From Fibrobacter sp. (GTDB lineage: Bacteria > Fibrobacterota > Fibrobacteria > Fibrobacterales > Fibrobacteraceae), in NCBI GenBank assembly GCA_024398815.1, contig JAKSIL010000015.1, forward strand, positions 1 to 64,000: a stretch of 64,000 bases of DNA, read 5' to 3'. Below, piece after piece: positions 53,180-61,485 of this stretch. The notes beneath the pieces were generated by a model. It did no database searches and was not told where the DNA came from. It saw only the letters and a list, made by a program, of their open reading frames with translations. Position numbers and translations under genes: made by a program. The first letter of the stretch is position 1; each line of letters begins with the position of its first letter.

Positions 53180-54451
53180 ATGAACTTGTTAAAGCGCATC
53201 ATTTTTGCAATCGTATTGGTTGCGAGCTTGCCTTCAGCCGTATTAGCCGAATTCATAGCCGTACTGGAAACGGCTGAAAATCCAAAGGGACTCATGACCC
53301 TCTCGGAACGGCAGTACATCACCAACGTACTTCGCGAAATTGCGCTGCAGCAGCTTCCAGCCGAACAAAACTACACCATCATGACCCGCGAAAACATCAA
53401 TGCAATGCTTCCGCCGGGCAAGTCGCTCGAAGACTGCGAAGGAAGCTGCGTCGCCGAAACTGGTCGCAACATATCGGCTGATTTCGTCGCGCAGGCTGTC
53501 ATTGGCAAGTTCGGCGAAGACATCACCATCAACGTGGAACTTTACGAAACCGCAAGCAACAAGCTGGTAGCGAGTGCAAACGGCCGCAGCCAGGATTTGC
53601 AGGGGCTGGCCGATTTCATCAACGAGAAGACTCCCGCCCTATTTTCAAAAGCGAAACGCCCTGAACTCGCGGCAGATACGATCGCGGCACCTGCGGCGGA
53701 TACAATCGCGGCACCTGCGGCGGATACGATCGCGGCACCTGCGGCGGATACTATCGCGGCAGCTCCTGCGACAACTTCCTCAGATTCTGTCAGGGCGCAT
53801 TCGCTTGCCCCATCAGCGGATACAATAACAGCAACTCCCGCGGCACCGATTTCTGCAGTCCCAACAGCTGCACCTGCACCAACATCCGACACAGTCGCAT
53901 CCGACGAACCTGACAGTTCCCTCGCATTCGCCGGCTCCGACGACCTCGACACTCCGCGTTTCCGTCACGGCCCATGGATTCACTTCGGACAATACGAAGA
54001 CTCGGAAGGCCTTATCGGACTTGGGCAAGCCTACGAAGCAGGCTACACCGCATCGCTGCGAATTTCAAAATGGATAGACATCATGGCCGGCGTGAGCTTT
54101 GAAATCCTGAATGCCCGCGAATACGAAGAAACATGCTTTTACAGCATTGGCGCCGAAGTCTGCACCGAAGACGTCGAAAACGTTTACTCCGTCGGGCTCA
54201 CCATCCCGCTTGCATTCAAAATCCGCACGAAAGTTCCAGTAATCTGGTACACCCTTGGCTACAAGTTCCGCTTGCCATCGTTCGTCGACGAATTCTTCAA
54301 CGGTGTGCACGACGTCACCGGAGGCATCGGCCTCACCGCTTGGAAATTCGACATCCAGCTTCTTGCGCAGGTTCCCATCATTCACAGTTACTTCGAAGAA
54401 AACATGACCGGTCCGCAAATGGGCCTCACGCTTACATACTGGATTAGGTAA
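53180..54451 (+). CDS. Secreted protein with CsgG-like N-domain and an AADTIAAP repeat
   Basis: 423 residues. Signal peptide to about residue 23 (SAVLA). Residues 24-160 have a beta/alpha pattern like the periplasmic domain of CsgG or related LpoB/TolB-associated lipoproteins (FIAVLETAENPKGLMTLSER, RENINAMLPPGKSLED). A Pro/Ala/Thr-rich linker carries four AADTIAAP units. The last ~150 residues look like an eight-stranded outer-membrane barrel (WIHFGQYEDSEGLIGLG to LTLTYWIR). TATATT is 6 bases before the ATG, pointing to a leaderless transcript. Function unknown; an envelope-spanning sensor is possible. Confidence 0.6.
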   Translation: MNLLKRIIFAIVLVASLPSAVLAEFIAVLETAENPKGLMTLSERQYITNVLREIALQQLPAEQNYTIMTRENINAMLPPGKSLEDCEGSCVAETGRNISADFVAQAVIGKFGEDITINVELYETASNKLVASANGRSQDLQGLADFINEKTPALFSKAKRPELAADTIAAPAADTIAAPAADTIAAPAADTIAAAPATTSSDSVRAHSLAPSADTITATPAAPISAVPTAAPAPTSDTVASDEPDSSLAFAGSDDLDTPRFRHGPWIHFGQYEDSEGLIGLGQAYEAGYTASLRISKWIDIMAGVSFEILNAREYEETCFYSIGAEVCTEDVENVYSVGLTIPLAFKIRTKVPVIWYTLGYKFRLPSFVDEFFNGVHDVTGGIGLTAWKFDIQLLAQVPIIHSYFEENMTGPQMGLTLTYWIR

Positions 54452-54454
54452 GGC

Positions 54455-55054
54455 CTACTTCAGCAGCAGACTATACAACTTTTCGAACTTCATGTAAACA
54501 GTGGGGCGACAGCAACCCATGCGCCTGGCCACCTCGGCCTCTTCGCACTTGTCGTAAAGATTAAACGTCTCCACGCAATGCTCCCAAAAACGAGAGAGCT
54601 TCGGATTGTCGGCCACTTCACGGCCGATGGATTCCACCATGCGCTTGTGCCTGCTGGATTCCTCGAAATCGGCACTTTCGTCAACCAGGAGATCGGAATC
54701 CCAGAACGACGGATCATCCACAACCTTTTCGCGCGAATAGATAGCGGAGTTGCGGCGTTTTTCGCTGGCGATATTCCACACCACCCTTTGCACCAGGTAC
54801 TTCACGAGCGGAACTCCGCGGGATGCGTCGTAGTTCATGATAGCCGACTGGAAATGAATATAGCAGTCAGCCAACAAGGCGCGGTAACGCTCATCGTTAG
54901 AAAGTCCATTCAACTGAAAATCGGACTGCCTTTTGCGAGATTGCGAAACGGCCACACGCATGATCGTAGCACCGTAGCGCGCCCAAAGTAACTTGATGGC
55001 AGAATTCGGACCCAGCTGAGCCATACCCACCAAAACGTAATCCAATTTATCCAT
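54455..55054 (-). CDS. Sigma-70-region-2-like protein
   Basis: About 199 residues. NYDASRGVPLVKYLVQRVVWNIASEKRRN matches a sigma-70 region 2 pattern (the FDPSRGVPFxxYLxxRI segment) but is split by my limit: key residues D-SRGVP-YL-R-V. The C-terminal part ends in a helix-turn-helix-like EAEVARRMGCCRPTVYMKF. Two starts are possible: TTG 55060, 5 bases after AGGAG, or ATG 55054. It could be a divergent ECF-like sigma factor or a phage-type regulator. Convergent with the secreted repeat protein. Confidence 0.55.
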   Translation of the reverse strand: MDKLDYVLVGMAQLGPNSAIKLLWARYGATIMRVAVSQSRKRQSDFQLNGLSNDERYRALLADCYIHFQSAIMNYDASRGVPLVKYLVQRVVWNIASEKRRNSAIYSREKVVDDPSFWDSDLLVDESADFEESSRHKRMVESIGREVADNPKLSRFWEHCVETFNLYDKCEEAEVARRMGCCRPTVYMKFEKLYSLLLK

Positions 55055-55270
55055 ATCCAACCTATCTCCTGATTTTAAGACGACTCCGTACTACTCACCC
55101 GCATTCACGGGAGAATACATCTACAAGGCTCTATGAGGGGAATTAGATGTGAGTCATCTTCATTTGAAGGAAGTGCCGTAGCACCCCCAATTTAAAATTT
55201 AACAAAAATTTATGTCATTTTTTGACACTAAACAAAAAGTGCCAAAAAAGATTTTTCAAGAGGCTCCGCT
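55055..55270. promoter_or_regulatory. Region upstream of the sigma-like gene with palindrome
   Basis: TGTCA-TTTTT-TGACA lies near 55214-55228 on the plus strand, about 160 bases upstream of the sigma-like start. A CCCG/CGGG hairpin sits closer to the start. Similar TGTCA...TGACA palindromes occur at 61125-61138 and near 57703. Confidence 0.4.
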
Positions 55271-57610
55271 TTAAAATCCCATGGTCCTCCCGGCACGCGC
55301 ATCCTTGCAATTCACTTCTTTGCGAAGCTCCTGTTCAATGCGTTCAGGCGTGAGAGACGCAGCGGGCAAATAGCGCAAACGATTATTCACGGCGCCAAAA
55401 TCGCCAGGTGCAAGCATGGGAATGTCAGCTGCCGACGAAATAAATTCCACATTGGGGAAGAACGATTCCCAAATGTTCTTGACGCCCTCGGGCTTGAGGT
55501 ACTTGAAGCCGAGCTTCAAGGCAAAACGCCTGCGACTCGCCTGGTCCAGCACATTCTCGAAGTTGGTGGCCGCCACGAAAATTCCCTTGAAATTTTCCAT
55601 GCGCGTCAGGATTTCGTTCACCTTCGAAATGTCGTGACTCTGGAAGGCTCCGGAACGATCTTGCAAGAAGCTGTCGGCTTCATCGATGAACAAGATGGAC
55701 TTGGTGCGTTCCGCCTCTTCGAAGGCGGCGGCAATCTGCGCCTCGGTCTGCCCTACGAAGCAACCCAGCAAGTCGCTCGCGCGCTTCACGATAAGATTGC
55801 GGCCCAAAGAGCGTGCCATGTGACGCACAAATTCCGTCTTGCCGGTGCCCGGAGGGCCGTACAGAAGAATGTTCAGCGAATTAGGCGCAGAATCCTCGTC
55901 CAGATTTTTCCAGACGCTATCGTAATTACGAACAACTTCCATCACCTCGTTCACGGAACCATCGATGTTCAAGCCGTCCAGCGAATAATGCGGCGCATGG
56001 CTTTCCAACTCGTGAAGGTCGCCGTTCACAATTCCAAGCAAGCGCGTGTGAGCCTTGAGGATGCGGCTGGCCGCCATGAAAGCATTCTTGCAAGCGCCCT
56101 TCTTCTTGAGGGCACGAACTTCCTTCACGGCAAGCGCGTAGCCGCCAGCCATAGCCGGGAATTCCACCACCAAGCGCATTTTTTCTTCGGGAGTGAACAG
56201 CGACTCAGCCTTCTGCGCCTTGAGCACAGAATTCAACACGCTCAAACGTTCATCCTTCGCAAGACTCTTGAAAGACATCGAAAAATCGAAACGGCGGCGG
56301 GTACTGCGCTCCACGAATTCCATGGAATTCGAAATCCAAATGACCGGCGTACGCAAGTCCTCGAAGAAGCTGTTCAAAACGCCCTTTTCGCAACCATTCA
56401 AAACAAGGTCGGCTTCGTCTACGAGAATAATTCCCGGATTGCTTTCGCAATGCCAATCGGCCAAAGTAATCGCGCGCAGACGATAATTCTGCAGGCATTC
56501 GGAGCGGGAATCAAAATGACGACGTAATTCCTCCATGCGTAAATTGTTGCCGATACTCACCTCCCAAAGAGGCACATTCAACTCCTTCGCAACGGCCTTC
56601 GCCAATTCAGTTTTCCCGGTCCCTTCGACACCATAAAACAAAATGTTCAGAGGATGCTCGCGACCGTGATTCCTGATCATGTCGAGCACCAGCCGGGCAT
56701 CCGGATTGCCGCCTTGCAACTGCTCGAAAGGCACCGAGCACGCCGGCGCACGCCTAAAGGCCTTCAGTTCGGCAACATCCGTATTGCCGTCCAAGAACTT
56801 GCCGGCCTCCTCCACGACATCGAAATCGCTATCGACGATGTTCAACTTGACAAGCGAACCCTTCGAACTCAAAGCCTTGCTCACCCGTTCTTCCGACAAG
56901 CCCGTAATCCTTGCGATATCTTCGATTTCTATCGAGCTGTCGCCAAAATGCGAACGACAGCGACGACGATTCGACATTCCGAATTCGTCGTTCAGCGAAA
57001 GCAATTCATTGTTGCGGAGCCACAAATAAAGCAACACCTCCGTCTCGTCGTCGGTGAGGCGAAACGTTTCCTTCAGCTTGAGCATGCGACGGTACGTAGA
57101 ATCGCTCGCCGGGACACCCTTCTTCACAATCTTCAACGCATAGTTGATGAGACTATTCGCAAGCATTTGCTGCATCTGCATAAAAAGCTGAGGCGCCATG
57201 TCGTCATTGTCCACATGCGAAATATCCTTCAAAAAATTGACGACCGCCATGCGACGGCAGGCGGGCCTGCATTCGTCCATATAACGCTTGATGGCGCGAA
57301 GCATGGAACTGCAGCACACATCGCAATCGTAGCAGTCATCTTCGAAATCGCCATTGCGACCCTTCCTCTTTTTAATGTAGGGTTTGAAAAGCGCCACCAC
57401 GGAGTCGACAAAATCACCCATAGTTTCGGGCCCCATGAGCTTCAGGGCAATCTGGACGGAAATAGCATTCGTATTATCCTGCAAGATGCGCACCCAGTAC
57501 TCCAGCAGTTTGAGGCTCGAAAAATCCTTTTTCGGGGTACTGTGAAGCTTCAGGAAGGCCGTTTTTTCAAGATTTTCGGCAATTTTTGCGAAATAGGTTT
57601 TGCTGTTCAT
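55271..57610 (-). CDS. Double-AAA ATPase of unknown role
   Basis: About 779 residues from ATG 57610 (AGAGGA 4 bases upstream; GTG 57628 is in frame but has no site). A helical N-terminal ~290 residues with Cys pairs (CYDCDVCCSS) is followed by two AAA modules: Walker A GVEGTGKTE near 340 with Walker B GIILVDEADL, and GPPGTGKTE near 600 with ILFIDEADSFL. Both modules have sensor-like segments (WISNSMEF, VAATNFENV). The layout resembles Vps4/ClpX-like or DNA-remodelling AAA proteins; partner unknown. It stands alone behind its own promoter. Confidence 0.75.
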   Translation of the reverse strand: MNSKTYFAKIAENLEKTAFLKLHSTPKKDFSSLKLLEYWVRILQDNTNAISVQIALKLMGPETMGDFVDSVVALFKPYIKKRKGRNGDFEDDCYDCDVCCSSMLRAIKRYMDECRPACRRMAVVNFLKDISHVDNDDMAPQLFMQMQQMLANSLINYALKIVKKGVPASDSTYRRMLKLKETFRLTDDETEVLLYLWLRNNELLSLNDEFGMSNRRRCRSHFGDSSIEIEDIARITGLSEERVSKALSSKGSLVKLNIVDSDFDVVEEAGKFLDGNTDVAELKAFRRAPACSVPFEQLQGGNPDARLVLDMIRNHGREHPLNILFYGVEGTGKTELAKAVAKELNVPLWEVSIGNNLRMEELRRHFDSRSECLQNYRLRAITLADWHCESNPGIILVDEADLVLNGCEKGVLNSFFEDLRTPVIWISNSMEFVERSTRRRFDFSMSFKSLAKDERLSVLNSVLKAQKAESLFTPEEKMRLVVEFPAMAGGYALAVKEVRALKKKGACKNAFMAASRILKAHTRLLGIVNGDLHELESHAPHYSLDGLNIDGSVNEVMEVVRNYDSVWKNLDEDSAPNSLNILLYGPPGTGKTEFVRHMARSLGRNLIVKRASDLLGCFVGQTEAQIAAAFEEAERTKSILFIDEADSFLQDRSGAFQSHDISKVNEILTRMENFKGIFVAATNFENVLDQASRRRFALKLGFKYLKPEGVKNIWESFFPNVEFISSAADIPMLAPGDFGAVNNRLRYLPAASLTPERIEQELRKEVNCKDARAGRTMGF

Positions 57611-57632
57611 TAAATCCTCTTTTGACACTATC

Positions 57633-57661
57633 TATATCGCTTTGAAAAATGGAATTGTCAA
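57633..57661 (-). promoter_or_regulatory. Promoter of the double-AAA gene
   Basis: On the minus strand TTGACA (57661-57656), 17-base spacer, GATATA (57638-57633), then the AGAGGA ribosome binding site and ATG 57610. The spacing is optimal. Confidence 0.6.
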
Positions 57662-57696
57662 ACCTTTTTTCAAAAAATCCCGGTTTTGCGCACTCT

Positions 57697-57724
57697 CTAT
57701 ATGTATCAAAAGTGATACATATAG
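57697..57724. promoter_or_regulatory. Perfect 12-bp palindrome upstream of the AAA gene
   Basis: CTATATGTATCA-AAAG-TGATACATATAG (57697-57708 and 57713-57724), just upstream of the AAA promoter. Likely an operator; regulator unknown. Confidence 0.5.
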
Positions 57725-57860
57725 AAAACAGGTCCAAAAAACATGCTTTTTCCCTGAAAAAATCCTCCCCAAAAATCTTGCATCAACGCCGTTACTTTTT
57801 TAATTTATACACATAACGATAAGCGTTGGGATGTTTCTGAAAAGGAAATAAGGAGAAAAA
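57725..57860. other. Intergenic remainder upstream of the terminator
   Basis: AT-rich, with no ORF or further structure I can support. Confidence 0.4.
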
Positions 57861-57864
57861 TAAA

Positions 57865-57895
57865 AGCCCCGGTTGAAAACAACCGGGGTTTTTCG
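57865..57895. terminator. Terminator of the FISUMP operon
   Basis: AGCCCCGGTT-GAAAAC-AACCGGGGTT (57865-57890), perfect 9-bp core with T run on one side and A run on the other. On the minus strand it ends the TIGR02147-FISUMP transcript. Confidence 0.85.
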
Positions 57896-57926
57896 CATTT
57901 TCACGCTATCGCGCAGGCGACTACAA

Positions 57927-60068
57927 TCAATTCTTTACACAGCGGACACCCGCATAATTGCTCAAGCTGATTGACGTCCAGGAGAACTGGCCTGAACTAT
58001 TCCTAGTCAACTGGAATACGAACGAAAAGGAATCTCCCCTGCCGTTGTCCGTCGAGGTCCACAAATAAGCGTTCTCACCCAATTCCGAGTACGAGATGGT
58101 TTCTTCAGATACGCGGCCCCTGCCATTCGGAAGCAGGCTGAACTCGTAAATATCCGTGCCGTTTCCGAGAGTTGCGCTCCAGCCAGAAGTTGTCTTCAGC
58201 GGTGCGTAAGAAACACCTATGGATACATACAAAGTATCGAATTCCGCCCTGCTCGGCAAATGCCAACCAGAGGGGCAAACCTCGTTTGCGACTTCCCCTA
58301 AATAAAGTCTGCCGTAAGTATCGCAGTTGTCGTCGTCTCCGTAGCAGACGCTTCCTTCGGCATTGTAATTCAGATTCTCGGCCATCCATGTAAGCTTGCC
58401 TATAGTCGTCGTCTTGTACACACGCTCGTCACGAGCATCCATGAACTCGCCCGTTTCAACCGTAGCGGGGTCGAGGGCGCCAATCGGATAAGCGGAAGCC
58501 TCGCCCTTGATGCACCTTACCGGATAAGCCATATACTTTGAATACGGCACCACTACGCCAACGTAATCGTAATCGCCAAAGAAGGTGAAGCCGAACGCCG
58601 AAGAAGAATCGCTTTCCACCGTCGAATGGTACATCGTCTGGCTGCCCAACTGGCTATAGGAATTATCGGACTGGTCAAATTCAATGTGCCTGCCCGCGAT
58701 TCTAAGGCCGAACCCGTAATCGTCCGTACCGCCGTCTTCTTCGGCCTTCAACCTTACGCCGGCCAAGCTGCCATTGTTGTTCGGATCCACAAATTCAACC
58801 AAAGCGTTCCATTCGTCGTAATTCGGAATGCGCCAGCCTTCGGGGCACACGCCCTGCACATTGCGCGGCGGCAGGCAAACGCCATCCAGGCCGCAACCCT
58901 TCGCATCGTCGCTGAACAGGCCTGCGGAATCCATCGCGGCAGACCACGAATAAAGCCTTCCGTAAATCTCGCAATTCTTTGGATCGTTCTTGTAGCAGAA
59001 ACTCGTGGAATCCCAAAGCGTCGTCGGCTGCAGATAAGCGTAATTCAGATTCTCCGCCATCCAAACCTGGTCACCGATTTGCACAGTCCTGTACACGTGA
59101 CCATCACGCGCGTCCACGAGCTTAGTGTCATCAAGTTCAGGGTCCACTGTCGAAGTATCTACAGTTGACGTATCCACCGTCGAAGTATCCACCGTAGATG
59201 TGTCAACAGCCGATGTATCTACGAGCGCCGTATCTACCTTTGCCGTATCCGCCGCCGTCGTGTCGACTGTGGAAGTATCCGTCTTCGTCGTATCAATTTT
59301 CGTTGTCGTGTCGGCTGCAGTCGTATCCACTCGAGAAGTATCCACCTTCGCCGTATCCGCCGGTTCCTCAGGATCCTCGTCAATCGGCCCCGCAGGCTTG
59401 ATTTCGCCGTCCCAGTACCCTGCCGACGTATATTCGTCTTCGCCAAGTTCCGTCAACTTCTCGGCTATTTCCTGAAGATACTCTATCGCGATGACTTCGG
59501 GTTCGAACTTCTTTGTGCATGTCAAATGAAGGACATCGCAAGTCTCCGCGCCAATCCAGTCCTTGACTTTGCCATTTCCATCTTCACATTCTTCCACGAA
59601 CTTCGACGAATCCGCGCGGCAAGCGGAAATTCCATGGTCGTTGCGATATTGGAAGTCAATCTGGTCCACTTCGACCGCCTTCTTCGAATCGCGATTCAAC
59701 ATGATCGTGAAATAGCCTACCTTGTCGGCGTTGCTAAGAAACAAACGCACGCCGTTCTCTTTCTTGTACACGTAAACGGAGTATTCGCCATAGTAAGTCT
59801 CTTTCTCCGAAGCATACTTCTTGCCGCTCGAAGTAAAGTCAATCTCGTACCAGTAGGCGCTTTCGCCATACTCGCTTTCCCACGTACACTTCGTGGAATC
59901 CACTTCGACCGACGGTTCCCAAGTCTTGAGAATCTTCTCGTATTTAACCAGTTCAGCGTTCTGCTCTTCCGTATAGCCGTTGGCCAGTTTCTTGTCGGAA
60001 TCGCCACAACCCGCATAAAACAGGGATGCCACGCACAGGGCGCCTAAAATACCAAACCGCATCTTCAT
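57927..60068 (-). CDS. FISUMP lipoprotein with two FISUMP domains and a Thr/Asp stalk
   Basis: 713 residues. Lipobox ASLFYAGC near residue 21. N-terminal ~210 residues form an unrecognised beta-rich domain. The stalk (about 240-320) repeats VDTSTVDT and KVDTS units. Two FISUMP domains follow (IGDQVWMAENLNY around 345 and IGKLTWMAENLNY near 560) with the terminal YAGVRCVKN. Two domains in one chain is unusual in this window. The start codon overlaps the stop of the TIGR02147 gene as ATGA, implying coupled expression and perhaps regulation of or by that protein. Confidence 0.88.
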   Translation of the reverse strand: MKMRFGILGALCVASLFYAGCGDSDKKLANGYTEEQNAELVKYEKILKTWEPSVEVDSTKCTWESEYGESAYWYEIDFTSSGKKYASEKETYYGEYSVYVYKKENGVRLFLSNADKVGYFTIMLNRDSKKAVEVDQIDFQYRNDHGISACRADSSKFVEECEDGNGKVKDWIGAETCDVLHLTCTKKFEPEVIAIEYLQEIAEKLTELGEDEYTSAGYWDGEIKPAGPIDEDPEEPADTAKVDTSRVDTTAADTTTKIDTTKTDTSTVDTTAADTAKVDTALVDTSAVDTSTVDTSTVDTSTVDTSTVDPELDDTKLVDARDGHVYRTVQIGDQVWMAENLNYAYLQPTTLWDSTSFCYKNDPKNCEIYGRLYSWSAAMDSAGLFSDDAKGCGLDGVCLPPRNVQGVCPEGWRIPNYDEWNALVEFVDPNNNGSLAGVRLKAEEDGGTDDYGFGLRIAGRHIEFDQSDNSYSQLGSQTMYHSTVESDSSSAFGFTFFGDYDYVGVVVPYSKYMAYPVRCIKGEASAYPIGALDPATVETGEFMDARDERVYKTTTIGKLTWMAENLNYNAEGSVCYGDDDNCDTYGRLYLGEVANEVCPSGWHLPSRAEFDTLYVSIGVSYAPLKTTSGWSATLGNGTDIYEFSLLPNGRGRVSEETISYSELGENAYLWTSTDNGRGDSFSFVFQLTRNSSGQFSWTSISLSNYAGVRCVKN

Positions 60069-60886
60069 TTTTTGATTTCCTTGGTTACAGGGAACAATTG
60101 CATATTCAATCTAAAAATTCTGTCGCCATCCTCGGCCGCAGACACGATATCCGCCACCCTTTTTCGGCAATCGTCCAGCTCTTTTACAATCTGGGCGTAA
60201 GTCGACTTGCCGACCGCAACCGTCAATCCCGAAAAGTTACGGTCCGTCTTCGGGAAATTTTCTATGGCCTTCACCGCAAATTCCGCCATTTTCTTGTGCA
60301 TGTTGCGGATAGCCTGCGGAATCATCTCCGAAGAACCCTGGATGCCCCTGTCCAACTGGGAATATGTGTGGTGCTTCCCTTTTTTGAGGAATCCCGCGCG
60401 CACCAAGAAATCCAAGGACCTCTGGACATCGGCCGCAGAGACCTCGTCGTAGAACATCCCGGCGACAATAATCGGCAGGGCCGAAGAAAGCCTCGGAGCG
60501 AGCTCGCGCAAAATCGGGTTCCACCAGCTGCTGTAATAATTGTAGTCGTCGTTTCCGACCACGCGAATCTTGTTTTCCTCGATAATCGATTGCATCTGCC
60601 GGTAGGCGGCAACGCGCTTCTTTTCGACAGGCGTATTGCAGTAAACCACCATGGCGCACAAGTAGTCCGTCTGGATTTTATTGAACTCGACCGCCTTCGC
60701 GAAACGATCGGCCCCGACCACGCTCAACTTCGTCTTGCCGTCACAGACAAGTTTCAAATACAAACCCGACTTGAAGCCCACAAGCCTGCTGAAGCCACGC
60801 CACGAAAGCCCGGACATCTGCCTGCGCTCCTCGTAAAAATCCTTCAGGTAAAGGTGGTAGTCGGTATATTCGAAAATCGAGTTCAT
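60065..60886 (-). CDS. TIGR02147-family regulator
   Basis: 273 residues from ATG 60886 (a GTG at 60943 in frame would translate promoter DNA). Helix-turn-helix-like N-terminus (YLKDFYEERRQMSGLSWRGF then SRLVGFKSGLY) and a long C-terminal domain (VNxLxRAGFLKKGKHHTYS region at 150-215). The family was named from Fibrobacter, where many paralogues sit beside FISUMP or secreted-protein genes; a DNA-binding role is inferred. It precedes the two-domain FISUMP gene with an ATGA overlap. Confidence 0.8.
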   Translation of the reverse strand: MNSIFEYTDYHLYLKDFYEERRQMSGLSWRGFSRLVGFKSGLYLKLVCDGKTKLSVVGADRFAKAVEFNKIQTDYLCAMVVYCNTPVEKKRVAAYRQMQSIIEENKIRVVGNDDYNYYSSWWNPILRELAPRLSSALPIIVAGMFYDEVSAADVQRSLDFLVRAGFLKKGKHHTYSQLDRGIQGSSEMIPQAIRNMHKKMAEFAVKAIENFPKTDRNFSGLTVAVGKSTYAQIVKELDDCRKRVADIVSAAEDGDRIFRLNMQLFPVTKEIKK

Positions 60887-60945
60887 GGGAAACTTTTTCT
60901 TGCTAACAAAAAGACCACAAGTAAAACTAGATTTTTTCCGCACCC

Positions 60946-60974
60946 TTGACTCGCATTTTTGAATTATGTATATT
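60946..60974 (+). promoter_or_regulatory. Strong sigma70-like promoter of the island leader RNA
   Basis: TTGACT (60946-60951), 17-base spacer, TATATT (60969-60974); start near 60981. It fires away from the TIGR02147 gene. Confidence 0.65.
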
Positions 60975-60980
60975 ACAAAC

Positions 60981-61115
60981 GATTGAGATAATCCGCCCGA
61001 CAGCAGTTCTAACGGGGCGGCAGTTCAACTCTCTGCTTGACGTCGTCGCCTTAGTTTTTACCTGGCGACAGGAACCCTATGGGGAGATCGGCCCCTGACG
61101 ATTAACGTAGAGCAC
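60981..61115 (+). ncRNA. Structured leader or small RNA before higBA
   Basis: Three hairpins in a row: CCGCCC/GGGCGG (60993-60998 with 61015-61020), GTCGCC/GGCGAC (61045-61050 with 61064-61069) and GGGG/CCCC (61081-61084 with 61092-61095). It has its own promoter and no terminator of its own, so it may be a separate small RNA or the 5' leader of higBA. No riboswitch class I know matches. Confidence 0.4.
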
Positions 61116-61144
61116 TTGACGTTATGTCAAAAATGACATATATT
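61116..61144 (+). promoter_or_regulatory. higBA promoter with embedded operator
   Basis: TTGACG (61116-61121), 17 bases, TATATT (61139-61144). The spacer holds the palindrome TATGTCA-AAAA-TGACATA. An antitoxin repressor bound here would block the polymerase, the classic autoregulation of type II toxin-antitoxin operons. The start codon at 61147 is only 3 bases past the -10, so the true transcription start or the true ATG needs checking. Confidence 0.6.
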
Positions 61145-61146
61145 TA

Positions 61147-61479
61147 ATGAGTCCAAATCACAAACCCTTGGTGTGGCTAATCAGCCAACCCAAAACACCG
61201 CCGTTGTCTCAAAAGGCTCGAATTGAAACCGGATACTTATTGCGCCTGCTGCAATCTGGCATAGATTTATCGCTACCGCAAAGCCGTCCGATGCCTTCAA
61301 TAGGAGCTCGCTGTCATGAACTGCGGATAAATGACGAAAATAAAACCTGGAGAATCTTTTACAGAATAGACAGTGATGCAATAATCGTAATACATTGGGT
61401 CGACAAGAAAACACAAAAAACTCCTAAAGAAGTTTTGGCACTTTGCAAAGCCCGACTCATGCATTACGACAGCCTGTGA
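61147..61479 (+). CDS. higB: Toxin of HigB/RelE-ParE family (Gp49-like)
   Basis: 110 residues. KPLVWLISQPKTPPLSQKAR, RPMPSIGARCHELRIND and TWRIFYRIDSDAIIVIHW follow the Gp49/HigB-like pattern of phage-derived host-inhibition toxins, mRNA interferases that cut with the ribosome. The toxin comes before the antitoxin, as in higBA. The GTG/TTG near residue 9 could be an alternative start, since homologues begin at KPLVWL. Antitoxin gene starts 7 bases after its stop. Confidence 0.88.
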   Translation: MSPNHKPLVWLISQPKTPPLSQKARIETGYLLRLLQSGIDLSLPQSRPMPSIGARCHELRINDENKTWRIFYRIDSDAIIVIHWVDKKTQKTPKEVLALCKARLMHYDSL

Positions 61480-61485
61480 GGGTAT

